A DNA stretch of 64,000 nucleotides. Source: Ignavibacteria bacterium. Lineage in GTDB: Bacteria > Bacteroidota > Ignavibacteria > Ignavibacteriales > Ignavibacteriaceae. The position numbers were made by a program, and so were the translations under genes. The notes below the pieces were generated by a model. It made no database searches. It was not told where the DNA came from and saw only the letters and a list, made by a program, of their open reading frames with translations. Positions 41,791 through 51,114 of the stretch are shown piece after piece (the first letter of the stretch is position 1; each line of letters starts with the position of its first letter). The DNA lies in assembly GCA_030693705.1 (NCBI GenBank), contig JAUYAB010000047.1, positions 1 through 64,000 on the forward strand, read 5' to 3'.

Positions 41791-43980
41791 TTATTCTCTC
41801 ATGCTTAACGAAATTCTTCCACGCTCTTTATCTATGCTGAGAATGCTTACATCAATAATGTCACCAACGTGTACGTGCTCAGTCGGATTTTGGATAAACT
41901 TATTTGCTATCTGAGAAACGTGAAGCAATCCGTCTTGCTTTACGCCGATATCTACAAAGGCGCCGAAATCAACAACGTTCCGGACTGTTCCTTTTAATTT
42001 CATTCCCGGCTGCAAATCTTCAATCTTAAGAACATCACTTCGCAATAGTGGTTTCGGTAATTCTTCACGCGGATCGCGTCCAGGTTTTTTCAAATTATCA
42101 ATTATATCTTTTAACGTTGGTTCACCGATGTTCAATTCTGCGGCAGTTTTTTTCATTCCTTTTTTCTCGATGAAAAAATCCAACAGCGAGCCCGACTCTT
42201 TAATTTTATCTTTAGAAATGTTAAACATGCCGAGAAGACTTTCAGCCGCTTGATATGATTCGGGATGAATAAAAGTATTATCAAACTGATTTTCTCCATC
42301 CGCAATTTTCAAAAATCCCGCAGCCTGTTCAAAAACTTTTTCTCCCATACCGGATACTTCCAATAATTCTTCACGCTTATTAAATCTTCCTTTTTTCTCA
42401 CGGAATTTTACAATGTTTTCCGCAAGCCGTTTATTTAAACCGGAAACGTAATTCAATAACGAAGTTGAAGCCGTATTTACATCAACTCCGACGTAGTTTA
42501 CGCTGCTTTCAACAACATCATCTAATTTTTTGGCGAGAAATTTTTGATCGACATCATGCTGGTACAATCCTACACCAATTGATTTTGGATCAATTTTTAC
42601 AAGCTCGGCAAGAGGATCGAGCAAACGGCGTGCGATGGAAATATTTCCGCGTTGACTCGCTTCCAATTCGGGAAATTCTTTTTTTGCGATCGCGGAAGCG
42701 GAATAAACCGAAGCTCCTGCTTCATTTACAATGATGTAATGGCAGTTCAGTTTATTTGTTTTTATTAACTCGGCAATTACAAATTCTGTCTCGCGGCTTG
42801 CAGTTCCATTTCCAATGGCAATAACTTCAACAGAATATTTTTTAATAAAATTGAGAAGAATTTTTTTAGCTTCTTCACTTTTGTTTTGCGGCGGATGCGG
42901 GTACATAGTCGCTCCTTCGAGATATTTCCCCGTTGCATCAATTACCGCGATTTTACTGCCGGAATAAAAACCGGGATCAATTCCCAAAATTATTTTACCG
43001 GCAATCGGCGGTTGTAACAATAACTGCCGTAAGTTGGAAGCGAAGATTTCTATCGCATGCAAATCGGCAACTTCGGTTAAATGGTTTCGCACTTCACGCT
43101 CTAGAGATGGAAAGATCAACCGCTTGAATGAGTCGGCAATTGTTTCTTCCAAAATTTCCATGAAGAAAGATTCGTGGTAAACTAAAAATGTTCGTTTGAT
43201 CTGGTTGTGAATTTCAATTTCATCATGCACAAGAGCAATCTTCAAAAGCTTTTCACGTTCACCGCGATTAAGCGCAAGAATTTGGTACGGTTTAATTTTT
43301 TTAATATCAATTTGAAAATCAAAATAAACTTGATAAACTTCTTTCCGTTCTTTTTCTTTCAGTTTTTCGTTTGCGATATCGGCGGTTGCGTTCTCTTTTG
43401 TTTTTTCCGATTTGATGATCACATTCTCCAAAAGAATTTCGCGGATAACTTTTCTAACTTCCGCGTGTTCGGAAATCATTTCAGCGATTATATCTTTTGC
43501 TCCTTGCAAAGCCTCGTAAATGGTTTTAACACCAAGTTCTTCATTTATAAACTCAGCAAGCTTCGCATCAAAATCGCCGTTAAAAAGGGGGTTATCAAGA
43601 ATAAAAAGGGCAAGCGGTTCAAGACCTTTTGCTTTTGCAATTGTTCCGCGCGTTTTCCGTTTCGGTTTGTATGGAAGATATAAATCTTCCAACTCTTGAA
43701 GTTTTGTACAAGCAATAATTTTAGCTTTCAGTTCATCGGTAAGCTTGCCCTGTTCCTCAATGCTTTTTAGAATTGCTTCTTTCCGTTCTTCGAGCAGCGT
43801 TAAATAGTTTAATCGGTCTTCAATCTGGCGAAGAAAATCTTCATCGAGTCCGCCGGTTTTTTCTTTTCGGTATCGAGCAATAAAAGGAATTGTCGCTCCT
43901 TCTTTTAATAGTTCGATAACAGTTTCAACTTGTCGGGAGGTAATATTTAATTCTTTAGCTATAACTTCGGGAATGTGCAT
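41791..43980 (-). CDS. tex: Tex-family RNA-binding transcriptional accessory protein
   Basis: 729 residues, the usual Tex size. The N-terminal helical domain includes TIPFIARYRKEKTGGLDE; a YqgF/RuvX-like nuclease fold (~325-460) holds ILGIDPGFYSGSKIAV; helix-hairpin-helix segments follow (~490-560); and the S1 RNA-binding domain closes it (~650-720, GTVRNVVDFGAFVDIGVKQDGLLH). Tex proteins bind nucleic acids and associate with RNA polymerase and RNA decay. Monocistronic; it stands tail-to-tail with sugE. Confidence 0.95.
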   Translation of the reverse strand: MHIPEVIAKELNITSRQVETVIELLKEGATIPFIARYRKEKTGGLDEDFLRQIEDRLNYLTLLEERKEAILKSIEEQGKLTDELKAKIIACTKLQELEDLYLPYKPKRKTRGTIAKAKGLEPLALFILDNPLFNGDFDAKLAEFINEELGVKTIYEALQGAKDIIAEMISEHAEVRKVIREILLENVIIKSEKTKENATADIANEKLKEKERKEVYQVYFDFQIDIKKIKPYQILALNRGEREKLLKIALVHDEIEIHNQIKRTFLVYHESFFMEILEETIADSFKRLIFPSLEREVRNHLTEVADLHAIEIFASNLRQLLLQPPIAGKIILGIDPGFYSGSKIAVIDATGKYLEGATMYPHPPQNKSEEAKKILLNFIKKYSVEVIAIGNGTASRETEFVIAELIKTNKLNCHYIIVNEAGASVYSASAIAKKEFPELEASQRGNISIARRLLDPLAELVKIDPKSIGVGLYQHDVDQKFLAKKLDDVVESSVNYVGVDVNTASTSLLNYVSGLNKRLAENIVKFREKKGRFNKREELLEVSGMGEKVFEQAAGFLKIADGENQFDNTFIHPESYQAAESLLGMFNISKDKIKESGSLLDFFIEKKGMKKTAAELNIGEPTLKDIIDNLKKPGRDPREELPKPLLRSDVLKIEDLQPGMKLKGTVRNVVDFGAFVDIGVKQDGLLHVSQIANKFIQNPTEHVHVGDIIDVSILSIDKERGRISLSMRE

Positions 43981-44256
43981 AAATGATCCTTGTACTATAA
44001 ATGAAAGAGAAAATTTTCCGGAGATGAAAGAAAGGAGAAAAATAGTTATTTATCAACTTGAAAAAGAGAAAAGATTTTCTATGCCTTTGAGAAATAATTG
44101 CCGTTTTTCTCAATGTTGCGGGAAGTTTCTCTAAATAGATAACGAAAGGTTGTCTTTTTCCAATTTTATAAAAAAAATGAACTCCATCTGGAAATTCCTT
44201 GCGGCACTATTTTTGTTAATCATAGCAGATTCTTAAAAAAATGGAGAAAAAAGAAA
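43981..44256. other. 276-bp intergenic region with a possible leader peptide
   Basis: AT- and A-rich spacer between the divergent tex and ferredoxin genes. A 19-codon frame at 44177-44236 encodes a hydrophobic peptide (MNSIWKFLAALFLLIIADS) ending 20 bp before the ferredoxin ATG. It could be a leader peptide or chance. No repeat or structured element was found. Confidence 0.35.
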
Positions 44257-44463
44257 ATGGTAATTACCGACGATTGTATTAGCTGTAACGCTTGTATCGA
44301 TGAATGTCCGAACAATGCGATCTACTACCCTGGAACCGAATATGAATTAGATGGAAAGTCAAATCCGGCTTTATCCGAAGATCATCCTTATATCGTGCAA
44401 GAGTTGTGTGATAATTGCAAAAATTGCAATGATGTTTGCCCGGTTGAGTCGATCACAGAATAA
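44257..44463 (+). CDS. 2[4Fe-4S] ferredoxin
   Basis: 68 residues. Two cluster motifs are visible: Cys7, 10, 13, 17 (CISCNACIDECP) and Cys51, 54, 57, 61 (CDNCKNCNDVCP). A longer acidic insert (~22-50) separates them, as in Alvin-type and other low-potential ferredoxins. It is an electron carrier in the cytoplasm; the partner is not indicated by neighbours. A GGAG site lies 10 bases before the ATG. The hairpin 17 bp after its stop ends the transcript. Confidence 0.94.
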   Translation: MVITDDCISCNACIDECPNNAIYYPGTEYELDGKSNPALSEDHPYIVQELCDNCKNCNDVCPVESITE

Positions 44464-44480
44464 ATGATTTAAAATAAAAC

Positions 44481-44498
44481 GAGGCTGGAAACAGCCTC
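44481..44498. terminator. GAAA-loop hairpin terminator between convergent genes
   Basis: GAGGCTG and CAGCCTC form a 7-bp stem with a GAAA tetraloop, flanked by AAAAC upstream and ATTTCTT downstream. It serves the ferredoxin gene and the minus-strand small gene. Confidence 0.75.
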
Positions 44499-44525
44499 AT
44501 TTCTTAAAAAGTCTGGGCGGTAAAA

Positions 44526-44690
44526 TTACTTAATCGTATTTATCTTGCTAATGTCGTCAAGTCTTACAAATTTTTCATTGAATTTGAACGTTCCCTTATC
44601 AGTCTTAACAGATTTAATAACTTTAACATTCACCGTCGGGTCTTTTTTCTTGCCTTTAGCTTTATCGCCAAAGCTTTGTACTTTTGCCAT
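44526..44690 (-). CDS. Small basic protein of unknown function (54 residues)
   Basis: An unlisted short frame with strong support: AGGAG lies 8 bases before the ATG at 44690, and the protein is lysine-rich with a coherent layout. It opens MAKVQSFGDKAKGKKKD, continues TVNVKVIKSVKTDKGTFKF and ends with FVRLDDISKINTIK. The pattern suggests a compact nucleic-acid- or ribosome-associated protein, but no family is recognised with certainty. It shares a terminator with the ferredoxin gene. Confidence 0.7.
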   Translation of the reverse strand: MAKVQSFGDKAKGKKKDPTVNVKVIKSVKTDKGTFKFNEKFVRLDDISKINTIK

Positions 44691-44831
44691 TTTTACTTCT
44701 CCTAATGTTTAGTGCAAAAATATCAATTTTTCCGCCGAAATAAAAACAAATTTCTAAATAAATTGTGGAGCCTAAGTCTGGATTTCGGGTCTTTTGTCAA
44801 TTGTCATCGGTCAATTTAATCTGATTTTCAA

Positions 44832-45299
44832 TCAAATTAGGTCTGAAAAAGCCGATTCTGTTATTTTTTGCAGGTTGGATGGGGAAAGAGAGATTTGCAT
44901 TCCGCGAACTCCGGCGCTCACGAAAATTGTTTCGAAGAGTTGGGCTGTTTCATCTAAAAAAGTTGGAAATTTCTTCTTCATCCCAACCGGTGAACAACCT
45001 CCGCGAATATATCCGGTTAACGGAAGCAATTCTTTTACATGAATAAGCGCGATTGATTTGCTGCCGGAAGCTTTCGCCGCTTTTTTCAGATTCAGTTCGG
45101 TAGTAACGGGAATGCAAAAAACGAACAATTCGTTCACTTCATTTCTGGCGACCAACGTTTTAAAAACCGCATCAGCCTCGGCATTAATTTTCTTCGCAAC
45201 CGTTTCACCGGTAAGATCATTTTCGTCAACTTCATATTCGTGTGTTGAAAAAATAATTCCGGAAGCTTCTAAAATTCGTATAGCATTTGTTTTACTCAT
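44832..45299 (-). CDS. ybaK: YbaK/EbsC-type Cys-tRNA(Pro) deacylase
   Basis: 155 residues from ATG 45299; an upstream start would add 22 unrelated hydrophobic residues. The YbaK/ProX fold shows DENDLTGETVAKKI, AVFKTLVARNEVNELFVFCIPV and the conserved end GYIRGGCSPVGMKKKFPTFLDETA. It deacylates tRNA-Pro mischarged with cysteine. Free-standing; the next gene diverges from it across ~200 bp that show nothing distinct. Confidence 0.92.
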   Translation of the reverse strand: MSKTNAIRILEASGIIFSTHEYEVDENDLTGETVAKKINAEADAVFKTLVARNEVNELFVFCIPVTTELNLKKAAKASGSKSIALIHVKELLPLTGYIRGGCSPVGMKKKFPTFLDETAQLFETIFVSAGVRGMQISLSPSNLQKITESAFSDLI

Positions 45300-45501
45300 A
45301 AATGATAAATTCCAAAACACAAAAAGCAAATTCCGGAAGAAGAAAGTTTTCAACATCTTTTTCATTGTTTCTTTGAGATGTTACTACTTTTTGTTTTCTG
45401 TTATTTGAGCTTTGAGATTTGTTTTTTGTTTCTTCCTAATTGAGTTTATTCATCACAATATATTTGTTAATTTAGCTAATAAAATTCCGGGAGATAAAAT
45501 A

Positions 45502-46263
45502 ATGAAAATATCTTTTGTGCAATACAATCCGATTTGGGAAAACAAAGAAGAGAATCAGAAAAAATTGTTCCGAATTTTAAAAGAACAATACACCGATTCC
45601 GATCTTTTAATTTTTCCGGAGATGACGCTGACCGGCTTTTCAATGGATGCCGCGCAATTGTGCGAATCTATTGACGGTGATACGGTATCCTTCTTTAAAA
45701 AATTCGCTCTTGTTTATCAAACAGATATTATCGGCGGATTTATTCAAGAAGAGAACAAGAAATTTTACAATTCGCTGGTGCATATCGATTACTTTGGGGA
45801 GACGGTAAAAGAGTACAATAAAATTCATCCCTTTACTTTAGGGGGAGAAAATAAATTCTACTCTGCAGGAGATTCACCAGAAATAACAAAAATACACGAT
45901 TGGAAAATCGGATTATCTATTTGTTACGATTTACGTTTCCCGGAATTATTCAGAATGTACGCTAAAGAAAAAGTGAATCTCATCGTTAACATTGCCAACT
46001 GGCCTGATACGCGCATTGAACATTGGCGGACGTTATTAAAAGCTCGCGCAATTGAGAATCAATGTTATGTTATCGGTGTAAACCGCGTTGGTTCCGATCC
46101 GAAAGCAAATTACAACGGCTTCAGCAGTTTGTTTGATCCAATGGGAGAAGAGTTGCTCGCGGTTGAAAATGCAGAAGGATTTTATTCTGCTGAAATTGAA
46201 CCCGGCAATGTTGAAAAAGTGAGAACTCACTTCCCGTTTCTCTATGATATAAAACTAATTTAG
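45502..46263 (+). CDS. Nitrilase-superfamily amidohydrolase (omega-amidase-like)
   Basis: 253 residues from ATG 45502 with GGAGA 9 bases upstream; an upstream frame start adds a hydrophobic leader without support. The catalytic triad is visible as Glu40 (IFPEMTLTGFS), Lys107 (EYNKIHPF) and Cys141 (GLSICYDLRFPELF). The VNIANWPDTRIEHWRTLLKARAIENQ segment matches omega-amidase/NIT2 and YafV proteins. It likely removes the amide from alpha-keto-glutaramate or similar repair substrates. It leads a short operon with the epimerase 8 bp downstream. Confidence 0.9.
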   Translation: MKISFVQYNPIWENKEENQKKLFRILKEQYTDSDLLIFPEMTLTGFSMDAAQLCESIDGDTVSFFKKFALVYQTDIIGGFIQEENKKFYNSLVHIDYFGETVKEYNKIHPFTLGGENKFYSAGDSPEITKIHDWKIGLSICYDLRFPELFRMYAKEKVNLIVNIANWPDTRIEHWRTLLKARAIENQCYVIGVNRVGSDPKANYNGFSSLFDPMGEELLAVENAEGFYSAEIEPGNVEKVRTHFPFLYDIKLI

Positions 46264-46271
46264 GAAGGTTA

Positions 46272-47216
46272 ATGCGGAAAAAAGTTGTTGTTACCGGCGG
46301 CGCCGGATTTATTGGAAGTCATATTGTTGAATACTGGTCAAATCAAAACGCGGATGTTTTTGTACTTGATAATCTGAGAAGCGGATTCGAAAAAAACTTG
46401 AACGGATTTGAGAACGTAACTTTTGTTAGTGGCAGCATCACCGACAAAGATGTGGTCTCTTCGGTTTTAGAAAATGCCGATTATGTCCATCACCTGGCGG
46501 CAATGATTTCTGTACCGGAGTCGGTTGAAAATCCGTTTGAATGCGTTTCAATAAATGTAAACGGACTGTTAAATGTTCTCGAAGCTTCTGCAAAGCACAA
46601 AATAAAAAAAATTGTTCACAGCAGTTCAGCCGCTGTTTACGGGGACAATCCGGTTTCTCCAAAAACAATTTCAACGAAGCCGGAGCCGAAATCTCCCTAC
46701 GGAATTACCAAACTTGACGGGGAATATTATCTGCAATCGTATTTAGAAAATTTCGGGTTGCAGACTATTTCACTTCGATACTTTAACGTGTTTGGTCCAC
46801 GGCAGGATCCCAAAAGTCAATACGCGGCGGCAATTCCCATTTTTGTAAACAATGCTTTGCAGAACAAAGAATTAATTATTTACGGCGATGGTGAACAAAC
46901 GCGCGATTTTATTTTTGTAAAAGATGTAGTAGCAGCGAATGTACTTGCCGCTACCACTGAAAACATAAACGGAACTTTTAACGTTGCGTGCGGGGCTGCA
47001 ATTTCAATCAATCAGCTTGTGCAACTTGTATTGGAACTGACGAACAGCAAAAGCAAAATTCGCTATGAAAAAGAACGCGCGGGAGACATTAAATATAGCT
47101 TGGCTTCAATTGAAGAAACAAAAAAACAACTTGGCTTTCAACCCAAACATGATTTAATGGAAGGGTTAAAAGAAACGATAAATTATTTCATCCAACTTTT
47201 TCAAAATAAAAAGTGA
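46272..47216 (+). CDS. NAD-dependent sugar epimerase/dehydratase (SDR)
   Basis: 314 residues. The NAD site TGGAGFIGSH is at 8-17, the catalytic YGITK motif follows SSAAVYGDNPVSP, and SLRYFNVFGPRQDP with QTRDFIFVKDV is typical of UDP-glucose 4-epimerase relatives. It probably makes a sugar nucleotide for LPS or capsule (UDP-galactose or UDP-GlcNAc/GalNAc interconversion). Gene order gives no further specificity. The isoaspartyl peptidase gene starts 12 bp downstream. Confidence 0.9.
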   Translation: MRKKVVVTGGAGFIGSHIVEYWSNQNADVFVLDNLRSGFEKNLNGFENVTFVSGSITDKDVVSSVLENADYVHHLAAMISVPESVENPFECVSINVNGLLNVLEASAKHKIKKIVHSSSAAVYGDNPVSPKTISTKPEPKSPYGITKLDGEYYLQSYLENFGLQTISLRYFNVFGPRQDPKSQYAAAIPIFVNNALQNKELIIYGDGEQTRDFIFVKDVVAANVLAATTENINGTFNVACGAAISINQLVQLVLELTNSKSKIRYEKERAGDIKYSLASIEETKKQLGFQPKHDLMEGLKETINYFIQLFQNKK

Positions 47217-47228
47217 TATGAGGTTTCT

Positions 47229-48182
47229 ATGAAAACGAAATTACTCTTTCCGTTTTTCTTATTTCTTTTTTGTTTGCTGACCAATGCACAGACAACCGGT
47301 AAATATGTTTTGGTAATTCACGGCGGCGCCGGAGGAATGGATGAAAACATGCCTGATTCTTTAAAGCAAGAATATCTTTCCTCTCTTAACAAAGCTTTGG
47401 AAATTGGAGAGCAAATTCTTGCAAACGATGGAACCGCAATTGACGCGGTTGAAAAGGTGATCAACTACCTTGAGGATAATCCGTTATTCAATGCCGGGAA
47501 AGGATCTGTGCTTACTTCAGAAGGGAAAGCCGAAATGGACGCAGCGATTATGAGTGGAAAAGATTTGTCATGCGGTGCAGTTACCGGTGTAAGAAAGATT
47601 AAAAATCCGATATCACTTGCTCGCGCTGTAATGGAAAAATCACAACATGTTTTTTTTGCAGGTGAAGGTGCTGAAAAATTTGCAAAAGAAATTGGATTTA
47701 AATTCGTTAATCCAAAATATTTTATTGTAGAAAACCGTTACGAAACATGGTTGAAAGAAATTAAGAAAAAGAAAAAAGGAACCGTTGGCGCTGTTGCGTT
47801 GGACAAATTCGGAAATCTCGCAGCGGCAACTTCTACCGGTGGAATGTCAATGAAGAAACCGGGACGCGTAGGCGATGTACCCGTAATTGGTGCGGGAACT
47901 TATGCGAACAACAAAACATGTGCGGTTTCTTGCACAGGCTGGGGCGAAAAATTTATTAAAAACACCGTAGCTTTTAACGTCTCCGCAATGATGGAATATA
48001 AAAATATGAATTTGAGGGATGCTGTAAGCGAAATGATAAATAATCGTTTAAGCCCAGACGACGGAGGATTAATAGCGGTTGATAAAGATGGGAATTTCAC
48101 GCTTCAGTATAACACAAAAAGTATGCTTCGCGGATATGTAACTTCCGACGGCAAACGTGACGTGATAATTTGGCAAAAATAA
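47229..48182 (+). CDS. Exported isoaspartyl peptidase / L-asparaginase
   Basis: 317 residues with a signal peptide (hydrophobic 5-18, ending TNAQ). The Ntn-hydrolase fold is clear: VIHGGAGGMDENMP, NPLFNAGKGSVLT, EMDAAIMSG and the autocleavage site GTVGAVALD, where the Thr after Lys-Lys-Gly becomes the N-terminal nucleophile. Ends with DDGGLIAVDKDG. It clears isoaspartyl dipeptides or asparagine outside the cytoplasm. Follows the epimerase by 12 bp. Confidence 0.92.
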   Translation: MKTKLLFPFFLFLFCLLTNAQTTGKYVLVIHGGAGGMDENMPDSLKQEYLSSLNKALEIGEQILANDGTAIDAVEKVINYLEDNPLFNAGKGSVLTSEGKAEMDAAIMSGKDLSCGAVTGVRKIKNPISLARAVMEKSQHVFFAGEGAEKFAKEIGFKFVNPKYFIVENRYETWLKEIKKKKKGTVGAVALDKFGNLAAATSTGGMSMKKPGRVGDVPVIGAGTYANNKTCAVSCTGWGEKFIKNTVAFNVSAMMEYKNMNLRDAVSEMINNRLSPDDGGLIAVDKDGNFTLQYNTKSMLRGYVTSDGKRDVIIWQK

Positions 48183-48206
48183 TTTAATCGAAAGGAAGAT
48201 TGTCAC

Positions 48207-48725
48207 ATGCATAAACCCGAAACAAGCGAGTACGCCCCTTATTATCAACGTTATATCGATCTAATAAACAGTGAAGATATTTTTTCATTTTACAAACTGC
48301 AAGCAGAAGAGATAGTTTCTCTTTTCAAAAATGTCGATGAAGATCAAACTTCTTTTCGTTATGCTGAAGGGAAATGGACGATGAAAGAAGTGCTGGGTCA
48401 TATTGTTGACAGCGAAAGAATTTTTGGGTACAGAGTGTTGGCGATTTCGCATGGAGAGAAAAATCCCTTACCAGGATTTGCTGAAAACGACTACGTTAGA
48501 AACGGGAAATATGAAAACAGAAGTCTACAAAGTTTGCTCGCAGAATATTCTCACTTGAGCTCGGCAAATTTAGAATTGTTCAAGTCGCTGGATGAAGAAA
48601 TGCTTTCACAAAAAGGAACAGCCAGCGGGAAAGAAGTTACGACAAGGGCAATATTATTCGTCACAATCGGACACGAGAAACATCATTTGGAAATTATTAA
48701 AACTCGGTATCTCCCAAAAGCATAG
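48207..48725 (+). CDS. DinB-family protein (putative metal-dependent thiol transferase)
   Basis: 172 residues of the DinB/YfiT four-helix fold. The core is FRYAEGKWTMKEVLGHIVDSERIFGYR (first His of the triad), with GHEKHHLEIIKTRYL near the end supplying the other two His ligands. Family members bind nickel or zinc and may use bacillithiol or mycothiol. AAAGGAAG lies ahead of the ATG. It ends the plus-strand run begun at 45502; the next gene converges. Confidence 0.88.
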   Translation: MHKPETSEYAPYYQRYIDLINSEDIFSFYKLQAEEIVSLFKNVDEDQTSFRYAEGKWTMKEVLGHIVDSERIFGYRVLAISHGEKNPLPGFAENDYVRNGKYENRSLQSLLAEYSHLSSANLELFKSLDEEMLSQKGTASGKEVTTRAILFVTIGHEKHHLEIIKTRYLPKA

Positions 48726-48745
48726 TTTTGTTCTCAGAGATTAGT

Positions 48746-50026
48746 TCAAATAATGGTGTACATTTCTTTCAGAATTTTGTCTGTTGCTCCAAGATTGCTT
48801 TGCACATATTCTTTAGAAATTCTTCCTTTAGCGGAACGGATTGTTTCATCTTTTGTTAATAATCTTAACGACCGGTAAGCTTCTTTTTTGTTTCGAATGA
48901 TTATTCCACCGCCAAGTTCTGCCAGTTTAATCGTCTCCTGTGAATTGGTGATCTTTGGACCGAAAATTACAGGAACACCGTAAACAGCGGCTTCAAGCAC
49001 ATTGTGAATATTGCTCTTAAAACTTCCGCCAACGAAAGCAATATTAGCGTAGTAATAGAGCGTCAGTAAAATTCCGATGGAATCCACCAAAATAATTTTT
49101 TCATCTTTGTAATTATTTAACGATGAGAATCGGATCGTTTTTATCTTTCCGGCAAAATCATTTTCCAATTTTTCAAGATGAACAATGGTCGGCTCGTGCG
49201 GCGCAATGATCAACAAGACATTTTCATCATACTCGGTCAACTTCATAAATGCAGGAAGCAGCGCTTCTTCATCTTCATACCAGGTGCTGCCCGCTACAAT
49301 TACTTTTTTGTCTTTCAGAATTTCACTTCGAATAAGATTTCTTTCCTTCGCTACCAAACTCCGCTGGTACACACGATCAAAGCGGGTATCGCCAACCTGG
49401 TCGATTTTATCTGCGTGTAAATCAAAAGTTTCAAAATTAAGCATGTCGGTTTCAGAAACGGTTAATATTTTTGTCAATTTTCCGTAAAGATGTTTGTGAA
49501 AATTTTTAGCGAGAAAATTTTTCCGCGCTGAATCGCTCCGCATGGTCGCATCTACTAAAAAGATAGGAACATTCCGTTTGGCGAGTTCGTAAATGTGGTT
49601 AGGCCATAAGTCGTACCGCATTAACACAAGCAATGCCGGATTTACGAGAGAGATAAATCTTGATGCGTTTTGTGCCGTGTCCAATGGAAGATAGGAGACC
49701 AAATCGGCAAAAGGATATTTTTTTGAATTTTCTAATCCGGAAGGAGAAAAAAACGTCACCAGGATATTTACGTCTTTAGTTAGTTTTAATTTTTCAATAA
49801 TCGGCTTGGCTTGTTCAAATTCGCCAAGAGAAGAAGAGTGAAACCAGATAAGTTTTTTCTTTTTGTTAAGAGATGACATGTTCACGATCAACTCTTCAAA
49901 CAACCGCTTTCTACCGGCAACACCGATCTTTACTTTCCGGTTAAACCAGGGAGCGATCTTCATCGCGAATAGTAATAAAGGAACAATAAGAATATTATAA
50001 GCGAATTTCCAGAAAAGATCCATCAA
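48746..50026 (-). CDS. waaA: 3-deoxy-D-manno-octulosonic acid (KDO) transferase
   Basis: 426 residues, the GT30 family. A single N-terminal membrane anchor is followed by two Rossmann domains with WFHSSSLGEFEQAKPIIEKL, VAGSTWYEDEEALLPAF, LIIAPHEPTIVHLE and the acceptor-side FVGGSFKSNIHNVLEAA. It adds KDO to lipid A precursor at the inner membrane. Its start overlaps the stop of the GT9 gene by 4 bp (ATGA), so both are translated together as an LPS inner-core unit. Confidence 0.94.
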   Translation of the reverse strand: MMDLFWKFAYNILIVPLLLFAMKIAPWFNRKVKIGVAGRKRLFEELIVNMSSLNKKKKLIWFHSSSLGEFEQAKPIIEKLKLTKDVNILVTFFSPSGLENSKKYPFADLVSYLPLDTAQNASRFISLVNPALLVLMRYDLWPNHIYELAKRNVPIFLVDATMRSDSARKNFLAKNFHKHLYGKLTKILTVSETDMLNFETFDLHADKIDQVGDTRFDRVYQRSLVAKERNLIRSEILKDKKVIVAGSTWYEDEEALLPAFMKLTEYDENVLLIIAPHEPTIVHLEKLENDFAGKIKTIRFSSLNNYKDEKIILVDSIGILLTLYYYANIAFVGGSFKSNIHNVLEAAVYGVPVIFGPKITNSQETIKLAELGGGIIIRNKKEAYRSLRLLTKDETIRSAKGRISKEYVQSNLGATDKILKEMYTII

Positions 50027-51075
50027 GCCTTCAGTACTTTATTTATTGATTCAAATGCCTGTTGCGGTGTTAGTTCAAGCATGCAGCGAAAATGTTTTTG
50101 CGGGCACTTTTTTTTGCCGATGTGCGAACAGGGTCTGCAAGTTAAAGAATTATTTTCTAAAATAATATTTTTACAACCGTATGGGGTAAAACCAAATTCT
50201 CTTACTGTCGATCCGTAAATTGCAACTACCGGAACTTTTACAGCGCATGCCGCATGCATCAAACCGGAATCATTGCAAACAATCGCATCACATTGCTGCA
50301 TGTCTTTTGCAAGTTGAAGAATGTCATCATCGGTTGAAAGATCAAAACTTCCCGGAATCGTTTTAGAAATTTCTTCACAAAGTTGTCTATCGTTTTTCCC
50401 TCCGAACAGTGTTACCGAGAATCCGTTTTCAATCAATGTTTTTCCAAGTGCAATAAAATTTTCTTTTTGCCATCGCTTAGTAAAGTGACGCGCGCCGGGA
50501 CATAACCCGATAATGTTTCGCTTCTCTGTAATTCTTGATGAAATATTTTCCGGCAAGAAAAGATCAAGTCCCTCATTATCAAGCTTAAAATCCGGGATGG
50601 TTTCAGCATATCGTGTTGGTATTTGCTGCGCTTCTCTCAAAAGATTGATCTTCAAATGCACCAGCAGTACTTTTTCAAACCGCTTCTTGTTGAAAGTAAG
50701 AACTTCACCGGTGAGATTATTTAGGAACAACTTTGATCGAAGATTGTTTTGAAGGTCTATGATGCAATCATATTTCATTTCAATCAATTTTATCTTCAAT
50801 TTCTTGTTTTCGATGTCTTCCCGGCTAAATAGATGAATCGTTGAAAGATATGGATTTGATTTTAGAAGATCAGAAAACTCCGAACGAACGAGAAAATCTA
50901 TTTGCAGAGCAGGATTTTGCTTTTTCAGCGAGCGAATAAGGGGAGTTGTAAGCAAAACATCGCCCAAAGAGCTTAATCTAACTATTAAAATATGTTTGCA
51001 GTCGATGATATTCAAAATATGGGTAAATCTTTTTACAAATTTAGAAAAAGAATTGCAATTGTAGATTAACCGCAT
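50023..51075 (-). CDS. Glycosyltransferase family 9 (heptosyltransferase-like)
   Basis: 350 residues. The core begins at HILIVRLSSLGDVLLTTPLIRSLKK (residues ~28-52), and GLCPGARHFTKRW, LFGGKNDRQLCEEI and CDAIVCNDSGLMHAACAVKVP are GT9 landmarks. The N-terminal ~25 residues before the fold may be an extension; no other ATG is available. A cysteine-rich patch (LTCRPCSHIGKKKCPQKHFRCM) near the end is normal in this subgroup. It probably adds heptose or a similar sugar to the KDO core; gmhA at 54023 supports heptose synthesis. Confidence 0.9.
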   Translation of the reverse strand: MRLIYNCNSFSKFVKRFTHILNIIDCKHILIVRLSSLGDVLLTTPLIRSLKKQNPALQIDFLVRSEFSDLLKSNPYLSTIHLFSREDIENKKLKIKLIEMKYDCIIDLQNNLRSKLFLNNLTGEVLTFNKKRFEKVLLVHLKINLLREAQQIPTRYAETIPDFKLDNEGLDLFLPENISSRITEKRNIIGLCPGARHFTKRWQKENFIALGKTLIENGFSVTLFGGKNDRQLCEEISKTIPGSFDLSTDDDILQLAKDMQQCDAIVCNDSGLMHAACAVKVPVVAIYGSTVREFGFTPYGCKNIILENNSLTCRPCSHIGKKKCPQKHFRCMLELTPQQAFESINKVLKA

Positions 51076-51114
51076 TGTGATTATTTTTAGCTAAAAGAAA
51101 TAGGAAATTATCTA

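Noticed and set aside
45366-45501. Riboswitch or small RNA in the gap between ybaK and the nitrilase gene
   Set aside because: Only AT-rich sequence is seen, with no stable hairpin or recognisable aptamer pattern.
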